From assembly GCA_016946835.1 (NCBI GenBank), contig JACVTC010000089.1, positions 86,001 to 150,000 on the forward strand: a DNA stretch of 64,000 nucleotides, written 5' to 3'. The notes beneath the pieces are model-generated. The model did no database searches, was not told the origin of the DNA, and saw only the letters and a list, made by a program, of their open reading frames with translations. This document shows positions 1-15,682 of this stretch, one piece after another; position 1 is the stretch's first letter; every line of letters starts with the position of its first letter. The stretch is from Neocallimastix lanati (nom. inval.) (lineage: Eukaryota > Neocallimastigomycota > Neocallimastigomycetes > Neocallimastigales > Neocallimastigaceae). The translations under genes were made by a program, and so were the position numbers.

Positions 1-174
1 TATATTTATATCAATTATTTCCAAAGGAAAAATAAAGAAAATGTAAAAATTAATTTTATTGTTTTTTTAACTGAACTTATATAAAAATAGTTATTAATAA
101 TTAATAAATATGATATTATTATTATATTTAAAAATCATACTTAAAAAGAAATAAAAACCGAAATAATTTTAAAA
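1..174. other. AT-rich 5' flank of the PDI gene
   Basis: This stretch is AT-rich with A-runs immediately before the start codon of the protein disulfide isomerase gene. It presumably holds that gene's promoter and 5' UTR. No specific site is recognisable. Confidence 0.4.
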
Positions 175-373
175 ATGAAAGCTTTAAGTCTCTTATCATT
201 ATTTATAACCACTTTATCAGTTACTCGAGCTGCTAACATTAAAAATTTAAATGAAGACGACTTTTTCTCATTTATCGATGAACATCCAAACGTTTTTGTT
301 AAAGTATAATATTAATAGTATTAGATATATATATATTATATTTAAAGATTATATATTAAAATATAATGAATGA

Positions 374-407
<34 letters not shown>

Positions 408-2646
408 TAATAAAAAATTCTTTTTAATAAATTAAAAATGATATATAAATTATACATTATATAATATTAGTATTGTGCCCCATGGTATAGCAAATGTCAA
501 GGTAAATATAAATTTTTTATTTAATAATAAAGTGTTTAAATATTACAAAAAACTTTATATGAAAATTTATATATATATTTATAAAAGAAATGTTAAAGAA
601 TTTATACTTATAAAAATTTAAATATAAATATTTAATATATATACAAAAATTTTCATACATGAATCATACATTTTTGTTATATTAAAAAATAATAAATTAA
701 AAATATTTTTTGCTCATTTTTAATATCTAAAAAATATAGATGTTCAATCTGATTATGAAAAAGCTTCTGAGGAATTAAAGGAAAGTAAAATTGTTTTCGC
801 ACAAGTAGATTGTTCATTAGAACAAGAACTTTGTATTAACAATGGTGTTGACAAATATCCAAAATTTGAATTACATAGAGATGAAGATATTTTAGAATTT
901 AGATATAAAGAAAATACTGTTGAAAACTTCAAGACTTTTATTCAAAGGTATTTGAATTTATTTTATTTTAATTTATTTTTCTTCTTTACTCTGCTTTAAT
1001 TTATTTTATTTAATTTCTTTTTATGTAGTGTTATTTATTTATTTTATTATTTTTATTTATTTATTTATTTTGTTTTATTTTTTTTATTTAAATTTTTATT
1101 TTTTGTTTTGTTTTGTTTTATTTTTTATTTTTTTTTTTAATATATTTTATTATTGTAATTGTATTATATATTTATTTTTTTCATTTTCATTTTTATTTTA
1201 CTTTAATTTTTAATTATATTTTATTTTATTTAAATTTTTTTTTTAAAAAAATATATTTTTTAATTAATATGTATAATAAACTAATTGTAAGGTTTTATAA
1301 ATTTTTAAATTTCATAAAATAAAAAATAATTTATTATAATTATGAAAATTTTAATAATACTTTATAAAAAGTTTCATTTCACCTTCTCTTTCAGAAGTTA
1401 ATGAAGAAACTTTAGAAACTGTCAAGAAAGAAAATGATATTGTTATTTTATCATTCCTTAAAAGTAGAGATTCAGAAGAATATCAAGCTTTATTCAGAAT
1501 TTCACACAAATTACGTGATAAATACAAATTCGTTTACTGTTTAGATGAAAAGCTTGCTAAGAAGAACGGAGTTGAATTAGATAATACTATATTTATTAAA
1601 AAATTTAACACTGAAAAAAATGATGTTTTAACTGAACCAGTTACAGATGAAAAATTAGAAAAATTTATTAAGGCTGCTGAATTACCATTAATGGATAACT
1701 TAAATTCTGAAAAATATAATAAATACTTAGATCAAGACTTACCATTATTCTATTTCTTTACCAATAGTCAAGAAGAAATTGATACCATTGGTAAGGATAT
1801 TGAAGATATTGCTCGTAATTATCGTTTAAAGATGAACTTTATTTACGTTGATGTTGATAAATATTCAGATAGTGCTAGTAATCTTGGTATTGAAAATAAA
1901 TGGCCAGCTATCCTTATTCAAGATCCAAAATCAAAATTAAAGTATTCATTTGATAGTTCCAAAGGTTTTGATAAAGCATTAATTCAAAAGTTTGTAATTG
2001 ATTACTTTGACGGTAAGGTTAAATCATTCTATCATAGTGAAGAGCTTGGTCCTCGTGATCCAAATGATTATCTTATTAGAATGAATGCTTACACCTTCGA
2101 AGAAGTAGCATTAGATATCACCAAGGATGTCTTTGTTTTATTCTATGCTGAATATTGTAAACCATGTCGTGAGGTAATTTTTTTTTTTTTTTTAATTCTT
2201 TGTTCTAAACTTTTAAATAGTTTCTAAATTATAAAAATTATATATATAATATTATGTTGAATAATTACATTGAATAGTTTAAATATACAAAATAAGATTA
2301 TATACTAATACTTTGTATTGATTTATTTTATTTTTAAGTCAATTCCCATTTTAAGAGAAATAGCTGCTGAAGCTGAACCAAAGAACAAGATTGCTATTGC
2401 TTATATTGATGCTACCTTAAATGATATTCCAGGTAAATCACCATTTAATAAGATTGAAGGTTTTCCAACATTTGTTTTATTCCGTGCTAACAGAAAGAAT
2501 GAACCTGTTCTTTATCCATCAAATGATTATTTCAAGGCTGATTACATTGATTTCATTACACAATATTCACTGTAAGTTAAATATAAAATTTTATTAATAT
2601 ATAAATAAATTAATAATTGAATATTTAAATATATAATCAAATGTTA

Positions 2647-2700
<54 letters not shown>

Positions 2701-2808
2701 CGTAGTAATGATATCACCTTTGAAAAACAAGAAGATGATAATAACGAAGATGAAGAAAAAAATGAAGAAGAAGAAGACGAAAAAAAGGAAAAGAAGGATG
2801 AACTTTAA
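175..2808 (+). CDS. PDI1: Protein disulfide isomerase, ER-resident (KDEL tail), six exons
   Basis: Exons read as 175-303, 471-501, 740-947, 1372-2173, 2339-2571 and 2706-2808. All introns are GT-AG, all phases agree, and the product is 501 residues, the usual PDI size. The first about 18 residues form a hydrophobic signal peptide. Next comes a thioredoxin domain whose active-site segment reads APWYSKCQ. Two middle thioredoxin-fold domains without cysteine pairs follow, then a C-terminal domain with FYAEYCKPC. An acidic Glu/Lys tail ends in KDEL, the ER retrieval signal. The family catalyses disulfide formation and isomerisation in the ER lumen. The N-terminal domain has lost the first cysteine of the usual CGHC motif (Tyr instead) and the C-terminal one has CKPC instead of CGHC, so redox behaviour should be atypical. 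The exon 4 acceptor at 1371 was chosen over the CAG at 1394 because only it keeps the frame open. A long T-tract sits just before exon 6. Confidence 0.9.
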
Positions 2809-2909
2809 ATAAGATTATTAACTTTAATAATATTATAGGAAAATATTAATATAAAAATAAACATTCTTTATATTTTTAAATTATTTTGTAATTAAAAAAA
2901 AAAAGAAAG

Positions 2910-2978
<69 letters not shown>

Positions 2979-3210
2979 TAAAGTAATTATACTAATAACA
3001 ACAACAATAAATAAGTAAATAAGTAAATAAGTAAAAAATTAATTTTTTAAATTAATATTAATTTTATGCATTTTTTTCAAGAAAAAAAAAAATTCAAAAT
3101 GAATAAAATGTAAATAAATAATTAAAAAAAAAAAAAAAAAAGTATTTTGATTATATTATTTTTTTAATATCTTATTTTAATTTATAGTATTTTTGATTTT
3201 GTAAAATATT

Positions 3211-3249
<39 letters not shown>
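2809..3249. other. Low-complexity intergenic: A-tracts and (TAA)n
   Basis: This is the 3' flank of the PDI gene, with A-tracts at about 2918-2938, 3123-3140 and 3214-3249 and a (TAA)n run at about 2939-2975. The last A-tract is the point at which the following LINE fragment begins. No gene is seen. Confidence 0.6.
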
Positions 3250-3251
<2 letters not shown>

Positions 3252-4156
3252 AAAATTGCTGCAATTAAAATTTCTGAATAATAATATAATGATTTATAAA
3301 TTAAAACAGTTATCTATACTAAATAAAATTGAAATGTATAGGAAAAATATTTATCTTTTTTTATTTCTTGTTGTGGCGAAGATAAACAATCTTTTGAACA
3401 TTGGATTTTTAAATGCGATGCTCTTGCATCTTTTTAGATGGAATTCTTTAAATTTCATCGATGATCTCTATGTTTTATTCCTTAGAAAGATTAGAGTGTT
3501 TAATCCTCTTTCTTCCTATGACTCTATTTCTAATTTTGAAGATTATATCAATCATTATATATACTTGTTCCTTCTTGGTGGGACTTTAGTTTTAAATGAG
3601 CTACATTTCGATAGTGGGGAACAGAGACAATTAAATGAACTACTTTTCAAAGGTTCTTCTGAGTTCACCTGTTCCAAAAATTGTGGGCTTGGCGGAATTC
3701 TTAATAAGAGCAATACCTATCATAAGTAGTTCGTTTGAGCTATTATTTGATAGGTATTGCAAAATACCAAACTTATCCAAGAGCGTCGACGTCGTACTGA
3801 TAAGGCATAATGATAATACAGGATCAGCATCTATTTCTACGAAGGATGAATCTCGCCCTAGTAGTTCAATAAATGATGAATATAGGGAGAGTTTAGTGGA
3901 CACCACACCATCTATTTTAAAGATGTTACTTCTAGGTTTTATTTCTTTTTTTATTTGTTAGGAAGGGAAAAATTCCCGCATAGTACAACTTGCCGAAATA
4001 CATAGTATTTTCGAGCTTTTTTATTTTTTTTTTTTTTTTTATTTTTTAAATTTTTTATTTTTAATTTCAAATGTACTTTTCACCTACATGTTTTTTTTAA
4101 AATAAAATTAATAAAGTTTTGGAAGTGTATTCTCTTCCCTGTCTAAAAAAAAAAAG
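3250..4156 (+). mobile_element. 5'-truncated LINE 3' end (copy 1)
   Basis: Two overlapping reading frames (3256-3729 and about 3635-3961) are homologous to the C-terminal end of the LINE polyprotein at 37070-41545. Both contain the FLLGG segment, the EQRQLNELL helix, a hydrophobic IIPI-type segment and the KSV motif, separated by a frameshift near 3650. The copy ends in AATAAAG (about 4112), a short GGAAG/CTTCC hairpin and a poly(A) run at about 4146-4156. This is the standard shape of a reverse-transcribed copy aborted before reaching the 5' end. It starts directly after an A-tract. Confidence 0.7.
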
Positions 4157-4339
4157 AATCTTTTTTAATTTAATTCGTCTAATAATATATACAAAGGTTA
4201 ACACAATAAAATGATATTAATTTCTATATTTAATAAATAAAATTTAAAACTTTTATACTATTGAAATTGTTAAAGAAGAATAATATAAATTGAATAAAAC
4301 ATATAATATATATAATAATAAAAATAAATAAATGGAAAA

Positions 4340-5003
4340 TTACAGAAATAAATCTTTGCCTTTTTTTAGATGATCTCTTTTTGAAGTTTGCAATGATAAT
4401 TGAACAAAAATTCTTGGATGTTTCTTTAGATTCAGAAAAGGATTATGATAATAATTTTTATTACTATATATTGAGTGCTCTTCTTGGGGGGGGGGGGGCG
4501 TTCAATATATGAAAAAATTAAACTTAATGATGGGGAGCAAAGACAATTAGTTGACAATATTTTTAAACAAAGTTCAACTTCGTCGATTGTTTCGTATTTT
4601 GTGGGGATTGCGGAGTTTCTAACAAACGTAATTCCTTTAATTTGTCGATCTTTTAGATTGATGATGAAATGGTATTCCGTTGAATCTACTGTTGCCAAGA
4701 TCGTCGACGTCGAAATGATAAGGCATGGATTTTCACCTCCTGGTGAAGAAATTAATGCAGATTCGTTAAATAATACTAATAATGAAATTATTACTCGCAA
4801 TAATGGACGTGGTGTTATTATCGATGAATGGGAAAAATTAGAGGCTATTGCTTCTAACGCACTTTTATAATTTTATAATATATAATATTTTATTTCATGT
4901 ATTTTATTTTTTTTTTCTTTCTTTATAATCGTGTAATTTTATTATTATTATTACAAATTAAATAAAGTTTTCTCAAAGTCTAACAAAAAAAAAAAAAAAA
5001 AAA
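4340..5003 (+). mobile_element. 5'-truncated LINE 3' end (copy 2) with a G13 run
   Basis: A frame running to 4870 is homologous to the LINE C-terminus and to copy 1: LLGG, GEQRQL, FLTNVIPL and the KIVDVE segment are all visible. A run of 13 G at 4486-4498 sits exactly at the LLGG codons and breaks the frame. The copy ends with AATAAAG (about 4961) and poly(A) at about 4984-5003. It lies tandem to copy 1 in the same orientation. Its 5' boundary, between 4157 and 4340, is not resolved. Confidence 0.65.
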
Positions 5004-5004
5004 A

Positions 5005-5035
<31 letters not shown>

Positions 5036-5151
5036 AAATTAAGTAACCCCATATTTATTATCCATCGATAAATCAATAAAAATTTTAAATACATTATGAA
5101 AATATATTTTGTGGTAATAATTATTATTGATACTTTTTGTTTTTAATAATA

Positions 5152-5214
<63 letters not shown>
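5004..5214. repeat. Simple repeats (AAAT)n and (TAA)n/(TTA)n
   Basis: Tandem TAAA units lie at about 5004-5035. A (TAA)n run at about 5155-5182 is followed by (TTA)n to 5216, so the two trinucleotide runs form an inverted AT-only structure next to the exonuclease stop codon. Confidence 0.7.
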
Positions 5215-5218
<4 letters not shown>

Positions 5219-5815
5219 GAAATATCATTTTTAATATCAGAACTGTCATTGCTATTTTTATTTGCTAAATTATTTTTTATTTCAAAATTATTTACTAATT
5301 CATAAGGATCCCAACCTGCAGAAATCATTTTCTTAAAAATACCAGCTTCACTTTTAGCGTCAACAATGGCTGAATGATGGCTACCACCAAATTGAGAAAA
5401 ATCAAGTTTACATTCTTCAATTGCTAATGATAATTTAAAAAAAGGACAATATTTTCCTGTAAATAAACTATATTCATACTGTAAATCAAAATATGCCGGG
5501 TAACCATCTGGTTCAGGTGGTAAAATATTTTCTCTTTCCAGTGCATCTGGTATAACTGGATTAAAATCACGAGTTCCCCAGGATACAAAACGAGCATTTT
5601 CTGTAGTAATATTATGTTTATTTAAAAATACTAAAAAGCTTTCCCATGCTTCTTTAAATGTAGGAGCTTTATCCACAGTTTCCTATTTGTAAAAAATGTA
5701 ATAAAAAATAAAATATTAATATTATATATATATATATATATTTAATTTGTGAAATACTCAATAATACGAATATATATTATTTTATTTAAAAATTTAAAAA
5801 TTTTATTACAATTTA

Positions 5816-5871
<56 letters not shown>

Positions 5872-6555
5872 TTAAGATATAATGAATTTAACTAAATTAA
5901 AAATTAATTTTCCTTTACCTGTTTAATTCCTGTTAAATCGGTACAAATCTTTGTTAAAGTTGGATTTATAACTGGTTTAACGTATTGTTGAAATTCCGCA
6001 ACATCTTCTAATTTTCTTTTTTCTGGTATATATTTTACAATTTGACAACCAATTTCAATAATCTATATTTTGATATAAAAATCGAATGTATATGAATATA
6101 AATGAATATATATATCATTTTAATTTTTAATGATATTGTTAAGATATTTAAATTTTTAATTTTGTAAATCTTATCTAATTGAAATTATTTAATGCATATA
6201 TATATCATTACATTTATAAATTAAACATGAATAAAATAAATATTACCTCTGAACGTTCTTTTTCTATTGGGTTATAACATGTCCATTCCAAATCTACAAC
6301 AATGAAATATTTAACTAATTTCATTTTCTTTTTACATTCTTCATCTTTTTGATTCTCTATTTCTCTTAATTTTTCTTCTTGTTCTCTCTTAATTCTTCTT
6401 TTTTCTTTTTTTGATAATTTTTTTAATTTTTGGTTTTTATTATTAAGTTCTTTTGATTTTAATAAAGCTTCCTTTTTCTTTAACTTCTTACTTTTTTTTC
6501 TATTTTTAATAATTGACTCACTTTTTGTTTCTTTTAGTGTTTTTTGTTGTTTCAT
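5215..6555 (-). CDS. DEDDh 3'-5' exoribonuclease, ERI1/3'hExo-like, three exons
   Basis: Exons on the minus strand are 6555-6247, 6062-5919 and 5682-5215, all in phase 0, giving 306 residues. The first about 85 residues are a Lys/Glu-rich, probably coiled or nucleic-acid-binding stretch with NLS-like basic runs. The exonuclease domain then starts with VVDLEWTC, the D-x-E of ExoI. Exon 2 reads IIEIGCQIV, as ERI1-type enzymes do after the DxE strand. Exon 3 carries FVSWGTRDF, which should provide the ExoII aspartate, and HHSAIVDAKS, which supplies the ExoIII histidine and aspartate. Enzymes of this group trim 3' ends of histone mRNA, 5.8S rRNA or small RNAs. The exact substrate cannot be told from sequence. 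The catalytic set looks complete and nothing is broken. A (TTA)n tract begins right at the stop codon on the downstream side. Confidence 0.82.
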
Positions 6556-6825
6556 TTTAAATACTTTTTATATATATCTTTTTCCTTTCAATTAAAATTT
6601 ACTTCAAAATGTTATTTATTTTTCTTATTTTTTACTCATAAATAATAAAAATTTAAAAAAAAAAAATTTTTTTTAAAAAAAAAAAAAACATAAATTTAAA
6701 ATAAATTAATTTTCCAATCAATTTCTTAATTTTAAAAAATAAATTTTTAAATTATTTCATTTTTTTGATAATATTTATTTAAAAAAAATATGATTAAAAA
6801 TTAAATTGAGATATACGTTTTGCTA

Positions 6826-7740
6826 ATTTTTTTTTTTTTTTTTTAGAGTAGAAAGAGAATATAATCTCATTGCTTTATTTATTAATTATTAAAATATTAA
6901 TATATTATTTATTTTTTAATGAAGATATATAATATAAATATATCAAGAAAAAAAAAAAAAAAAAAATACAAAAGAATATATTAAAAATGTATCAAAAAAA
7001 AAAAAAAATATTATATAATGAATCAAGATCATTTATACTAAAAATATTTAATAAAATAAAACAAAGAGGTAACATCTGTAAAGTAAATAGTGTGTTGATC
7101 ACTAAACTTTTCCTTGAACCAAGTGAAATATTATTAGGAGATTCAATTTCCATAGATTCGTTGTGTGAAGAATGATTATTACTATTTGTGTAAGATGTAC
7201 TAATAATATAGAAGGGTTAGTTATAGAGGTTCTTCTTTGCCATATCGGTTAGATTTTGACTCTTCTGGTTATGAAGAGGGTTTTTTTTTATATACTAATT
7301 AAAAAGTAACTCAAGAGAACTATAAATGACTGGTATAGTATTAGTATGGTAATCCGTGAAGCTAACTATATGAGCATTAGACCTAGAACTTCTTCAATAG
7401 AAGTTCTTTTAAATGTCTTTGTTCACCAGTAATGAATTATAACTCATCTAAAGCTAAAGTTTCACCAAGAAGGAACATAAAAATATATTCATTAATTTGC
7501 TTTTCACAATCTAAAAAAGGTGAATAGTTAGAAAACAAGGATAATTTCTTTATTTTACTTCAAAACAAAATAAAATGGTCATTGAAGAAATTCAATGATT
7601 TTGATCTAGCATTAAATAAAAATGATATAATGCACATATATCTACATTTTAAAGGCAATATCCGTTTAAATCCTAAACTAAGTTTAGTGTATTTACAACT
7701 ATAAAAAAAAAGGTATTAAAGGGACTAACTATAATAAACA
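6826..7740 (-). mobile_element. 5'-truncated LINE 3' end in reverse orientation (copy 3)
   Basis: The poly(A) tail appears as a T-run at about 6826-6844, with the complement of AATAAAG about 35 bases inside it. Reading the minus strand gives the same segments as the other copies: FLLGE at about 7460-7480, GEQRHLKELL, and further left the stretch shared with 42421-42600 (CGATATGGCAAAGAAG, near 7230-7245). Several stops interrupt it, so it is dead. It lies between the exonuclease and transcription factor genes. The 5' limit is approximate. Confidence 0.6.
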
Positions 7741-8108
7741 AAATTCATTTACACAAGAACTTTATTCAATTGAGATAATAAATCATATTAAATATAAATA
7801 TTTATATTTAAGAATGATAAAAAAATTTTTTCATTTTTTTTTTCCTTTTTAAATTTTGAATAACAATTAATTATATTAAATATAAATATTTATATTTAAT
7901 AATAATTAATTTCTTTTTTTATTTTTAATTTTTTTTTTTTTTTTTTTTTTTTTTTGAAATATTATATTGAAATAATTATAATATATATAATAATTCATAT
8001 AATATTTTTATTTATTTCAGTTTTAAAATTAATAATTAAATTATACATAATTAAATAAATAATAGTATTAATAATAATAAAATAAATATAGTCAATAATT
8101 ATAAGAAA

Positions 8109-8140
<32 letters not shown>

Positions 8141-8504
8141 ATATATGTATTATTTTTAATACATATCTTAATTATTAAAGATTTATATAGGCTATTGATT
8201 TTACAAGTACTGTTTTGTACTGTTTTTTTAATCAAATTTTAATAAATTATATGGTTTTGTTTAAAATTGCTTGTTGTATTTATATATTTTTTAAAACGAA
8301 AATTATCAATATTTGCAAAAAATAAATAACTTAATAATTTTTTCTTTTCTTTTCTTTCTTTCTTTTTTTCTTTCTTTATATAAAATTATGTTTATTATTT
8401 TATTATATTTTATTTATTGATTAAAATTATTTGCAAATATATAAATATGTTTTTAAATATTTATATTAAATAATAATATATTATTACTATTGTTGCTGTT
8501 ATTT
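7741..8504. other. AT-rich intergenic
   Basis: A/T homopolymers, a (TA)n run at about 8116-8139 and short direct repeats of TTAAATATAAATATTTATATTTA occur in broken form near 7790-7905. No gene is recognised. It includes the 3' flank of the minus-strand transcription factor gene. Confidence 0.5.
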
Positions 8505-12563
<4,059 letters not shown>

Positions 12564-14354
12564 CTTTATATTTATATATTTACTTTAATTGTATCAAAAA
12601 AAAAAAAATAAAATAAAATAAAATAAAATAAAATAAAAATAAAATAAAATAAAATAAAAATAAAAATAAAAATAAAAGTAAAAAATAAAAAATAAAAAAT
12701 AAAATCAAATAAATAAATAAATATTATTTTAATATTTATTTTTGTTCATTAAAGATTTAGTTTTATTTATTAGCTTTATAATATATATATAAATTAAAAA
12801 AAAATATGAAGGTTATTTCTAATATTTTAATTGTATTTTAAAATTGATTAATTTTTTTATATATTTTTCTTATATATAAGAAAGAGTATATATTCAACAA
12901 ATTTTATTTAAAATTAATACTACTTTTGTATTTTAGCAATAATACGATATCTAGTTTAAAATTTATTTCTCTAATTTCCCTTTATTGTTTAATTTAACAA
13001 GCATTTATGCAAAAAAAAATAAAATTATAATAATTAATTAATTAAAAATAGCATTTCAATGTCTTATATCTTATATTTAAATTATGATTTCTTATAAATA
13101 TTATTTTTAAAAACCACCTTTTTTTTTTTTTTTTTTTTACTTATTGTTGCTAAATAATAATTATCAATAATAATATTATAATTATATTCTTGTATGAATT
13201 ATTAAAAATAAATTTTTTTAATTAAGAGTTCAATGTTTTGAAATATTTATTAGTAATTACATATTCTTAAAATTATATGCTATTTTATAAAATTATATAA
13301 CTTTATAAAATTATATAACCTTTATAGTATTAATAGTCAATACTTATAAAAATTTACACCAGTATAATATTATTCTTTATGAATTTTTTGTATCAAAAAA
13401 TACTACTATACTAAAGAAAAATTTTCTTTTTTATTGAAATAAATGAAAGATCTTTTCTTTTATACTTTTTTAGAATTTTTAAATATTTCCATTTAAATAT
13501 AGAAATTAGTAAATATATATATAATTAATTATTTAAATTAAAAAAAAAAAAAAAAAAAAAAAATTAATTTTAATTAAAAAAAAAATATTACAAACATGTA
13601 GAATCGGATAAAAAATCAATGAAGTTTATAATACATATATAATAAATAAATTTTAAATATATATTAAACATTTGTAAACCATAATTTTCTAAAATAACTA
13701 ATTTCAAATTAGTTCAACATAAAATCAATAAGACTGTTAATAATGATATTCATAGTTTTTCTATTAATGAAGCAAATTTTAATTTTAATAAAAAATATAG
13801 AATCATGCTAATATTAAATTTCATTTAAATTAGAATAAAAATACTAAAATAAAGTTTTATCAGTACAGATAATTTGACTGAATATATTAAATTAAATTTT
13901 TTCTGTTTTATTAAAGTTTTATTAGAGATAAATTATAACTTTACACAAAATATATTATAAATATATTTATAAATATAAATTAATTATATTATAAATAGAA
14001 AAAGCCACATTTCATTATCTTTCTTCAAAATTTAGATTTTAAAAATAATTTAATACTTTGCCTTTTAATTATAATGTATAATAAGTTAAATATATTAATA
14101 ATTAAAAAGTTATTTTTAATTATTAATATAAGATGATAAAAAGTAGGTTGATTTTTAATGTTTGGAATGACATATACTTAATTAAGGTTATAATATTATA
14201 ACCTTAATTAATTTAGTTCAATCCAAAATAATTTAATTTTATTTAATTTTAACCTTAGTTGATTTAAGGTTATATTATAATTGAATAACAATTAAATATG
14301 CAATTTAACCAATTATTATAATAAAAACGTTTTTTTATATAAATGTAAAAAAAT

Positions 14355-14385
<31 letters not shown>

Positions 14386-14974
14386 TACTAATTGTAATTG
14401 AATTTTATTAATTTATTAATTTAAAGTTATATTATAAAATTAAGGTTATTAAGGAAAAATAATAAGTAACGTTTATCTTTTTTTTTTTTATATTTTTTTT
14501 TGAAATCTTAATAATATTGCGGTTTGTATCGTTGTATTAAATTTTTAATTAATAAATAAACCAAAATAATCGGAACTTTAAAAAATTATCAAATAATACC
14601 TTTTTTTTTTTTTTTTTTTAAATTTATATTATTATTATATACTATTAAAAAAAAAAAAAAAAAAAAGCAATATTCTTATTAAATATAATTTATTTAATTA
14701 TACTTCATATTTTTAATTTTACTTTACAATTACTTTTATTAACACTTTTTATTTTTTATTTTTCTACTTATTATAATATTTATAATGTTTGTATATATTT
14801 TAATTATAATAAATCAATATAATATAATAAAATAAAATAAAAAAATATAATTCATTAAACATATTAAATAAAAATATTAATACAAATAAATTTAAATTAA
14901 ATTTTATATGTATTTATAATAAAATATCAATCATTTAAAATATTTAACATATATATAATGTTTAAAATTATATT
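12564..14974. other. AT-rich intergenic with a perfect 34-bp palindrome
   Basis: No gene is visible. Notable items are (AAAAT)n-type arrays at about 12600-12720, several A-tracts, and a perfect 34-bp palindrome at 14178-14211. The arm motif AAGGTTATA recurs near 14248-14280 and 14420-14450. The right end is the target site of the Ty3/gypsy element. Confidence 0.5.
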
Positions 14975-14979
14975 ATATA

Positions 14980-15480
14980 TGATAAGAATGTACTAAATAA
15001 TGCATTCTTAATTAAATCTACGATTTATTTCTAATACATTATGTGTACATTATTATTTTTGTACTTTAATAAATTTTTAAATTCAAAGATTAAAAATTAG
15101 ATCAAAAATTATATTAAACTTTATAATTTTTATATTAAATCTTATATTAATAGTAATATTTTTATATATTTAAAACTTATATTAACAATATTAATAATAA
15201 ATCTTATTTTTTTATTTTTATATTAATAATGAAAATTTGTATTAATAATATTTTTATATATTGATAATTAAAAATTTATATATTATATTTTAACTTTTAT
15301 TATAAAATTTTATATCGAAATGTTTTATTTTATATTGAAAAATATTTTATTTTATTAAAAACCTTTATATTAGAATAGTATTTTTATTTTTATTTGAATA
15401 TTTTAACAGATTGTAATAAAAATTTTAGCCAATTAAATAAATTCTTATTAGTAATATTTTAGATATTTTTAAATAAATAA

Positions 15481-15562
<82 letters not shown>

Positions 15563-15659
15563 AATTTGATAAAATAAATTTATAAATAAAAATAATAAAT
15601 AAATAAATAAAATTTGTGTTTCTTACTTTATTTTTATTTAATTCTCTAAAACCTTAACA
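14980..15659 (+). repeat. 5' LTR of the Ty3/gypsy element
   Basis: The LTR is 680 bp, with terminal TGATAAG...CTTAACA as imperfect inverted ends. It contains an uninterrupted A-tract of about 78 bases at 15483-15560. A polyadenylation signal is not distinguishable in the AT-only context. Confidence 0.92.
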
Positions 15660-15665
15660 TTTATA

Positions 15666-15682
15666 TGGTGGAGATATCGGGG
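15666..15682 (+). other. Candidate primer-binding site
   Basis: TGGTGGAGATATCGGGG begins six bases after the 5' LTR. TGG complements the CCA end of a tRNA and the remainder could pair with an acceptor and T-arm. I cannot name the tRNA. The offset from the LTR is slightly longer than usual. Confidence 0.5.

Noticed and set aside
1028-1322. Phe/Tyr-rich frames in the PDI region
   Set aside because: They lie in intron 3 of the PDI gene and reflect T-rich low complexity.
1391-1400. TTTCAG at 1389-1394 as acceptor for PDI exon 4
   Set aside because: It gives an immediate stop; the acceptor at 1371 keeps the frame and restores a PDI-like FISPSLSEV segment.
3640-3906. Minus-strand frame of 88 codons
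   Set aside because: It is antisense to the truncated LINE copy and has no independent support.
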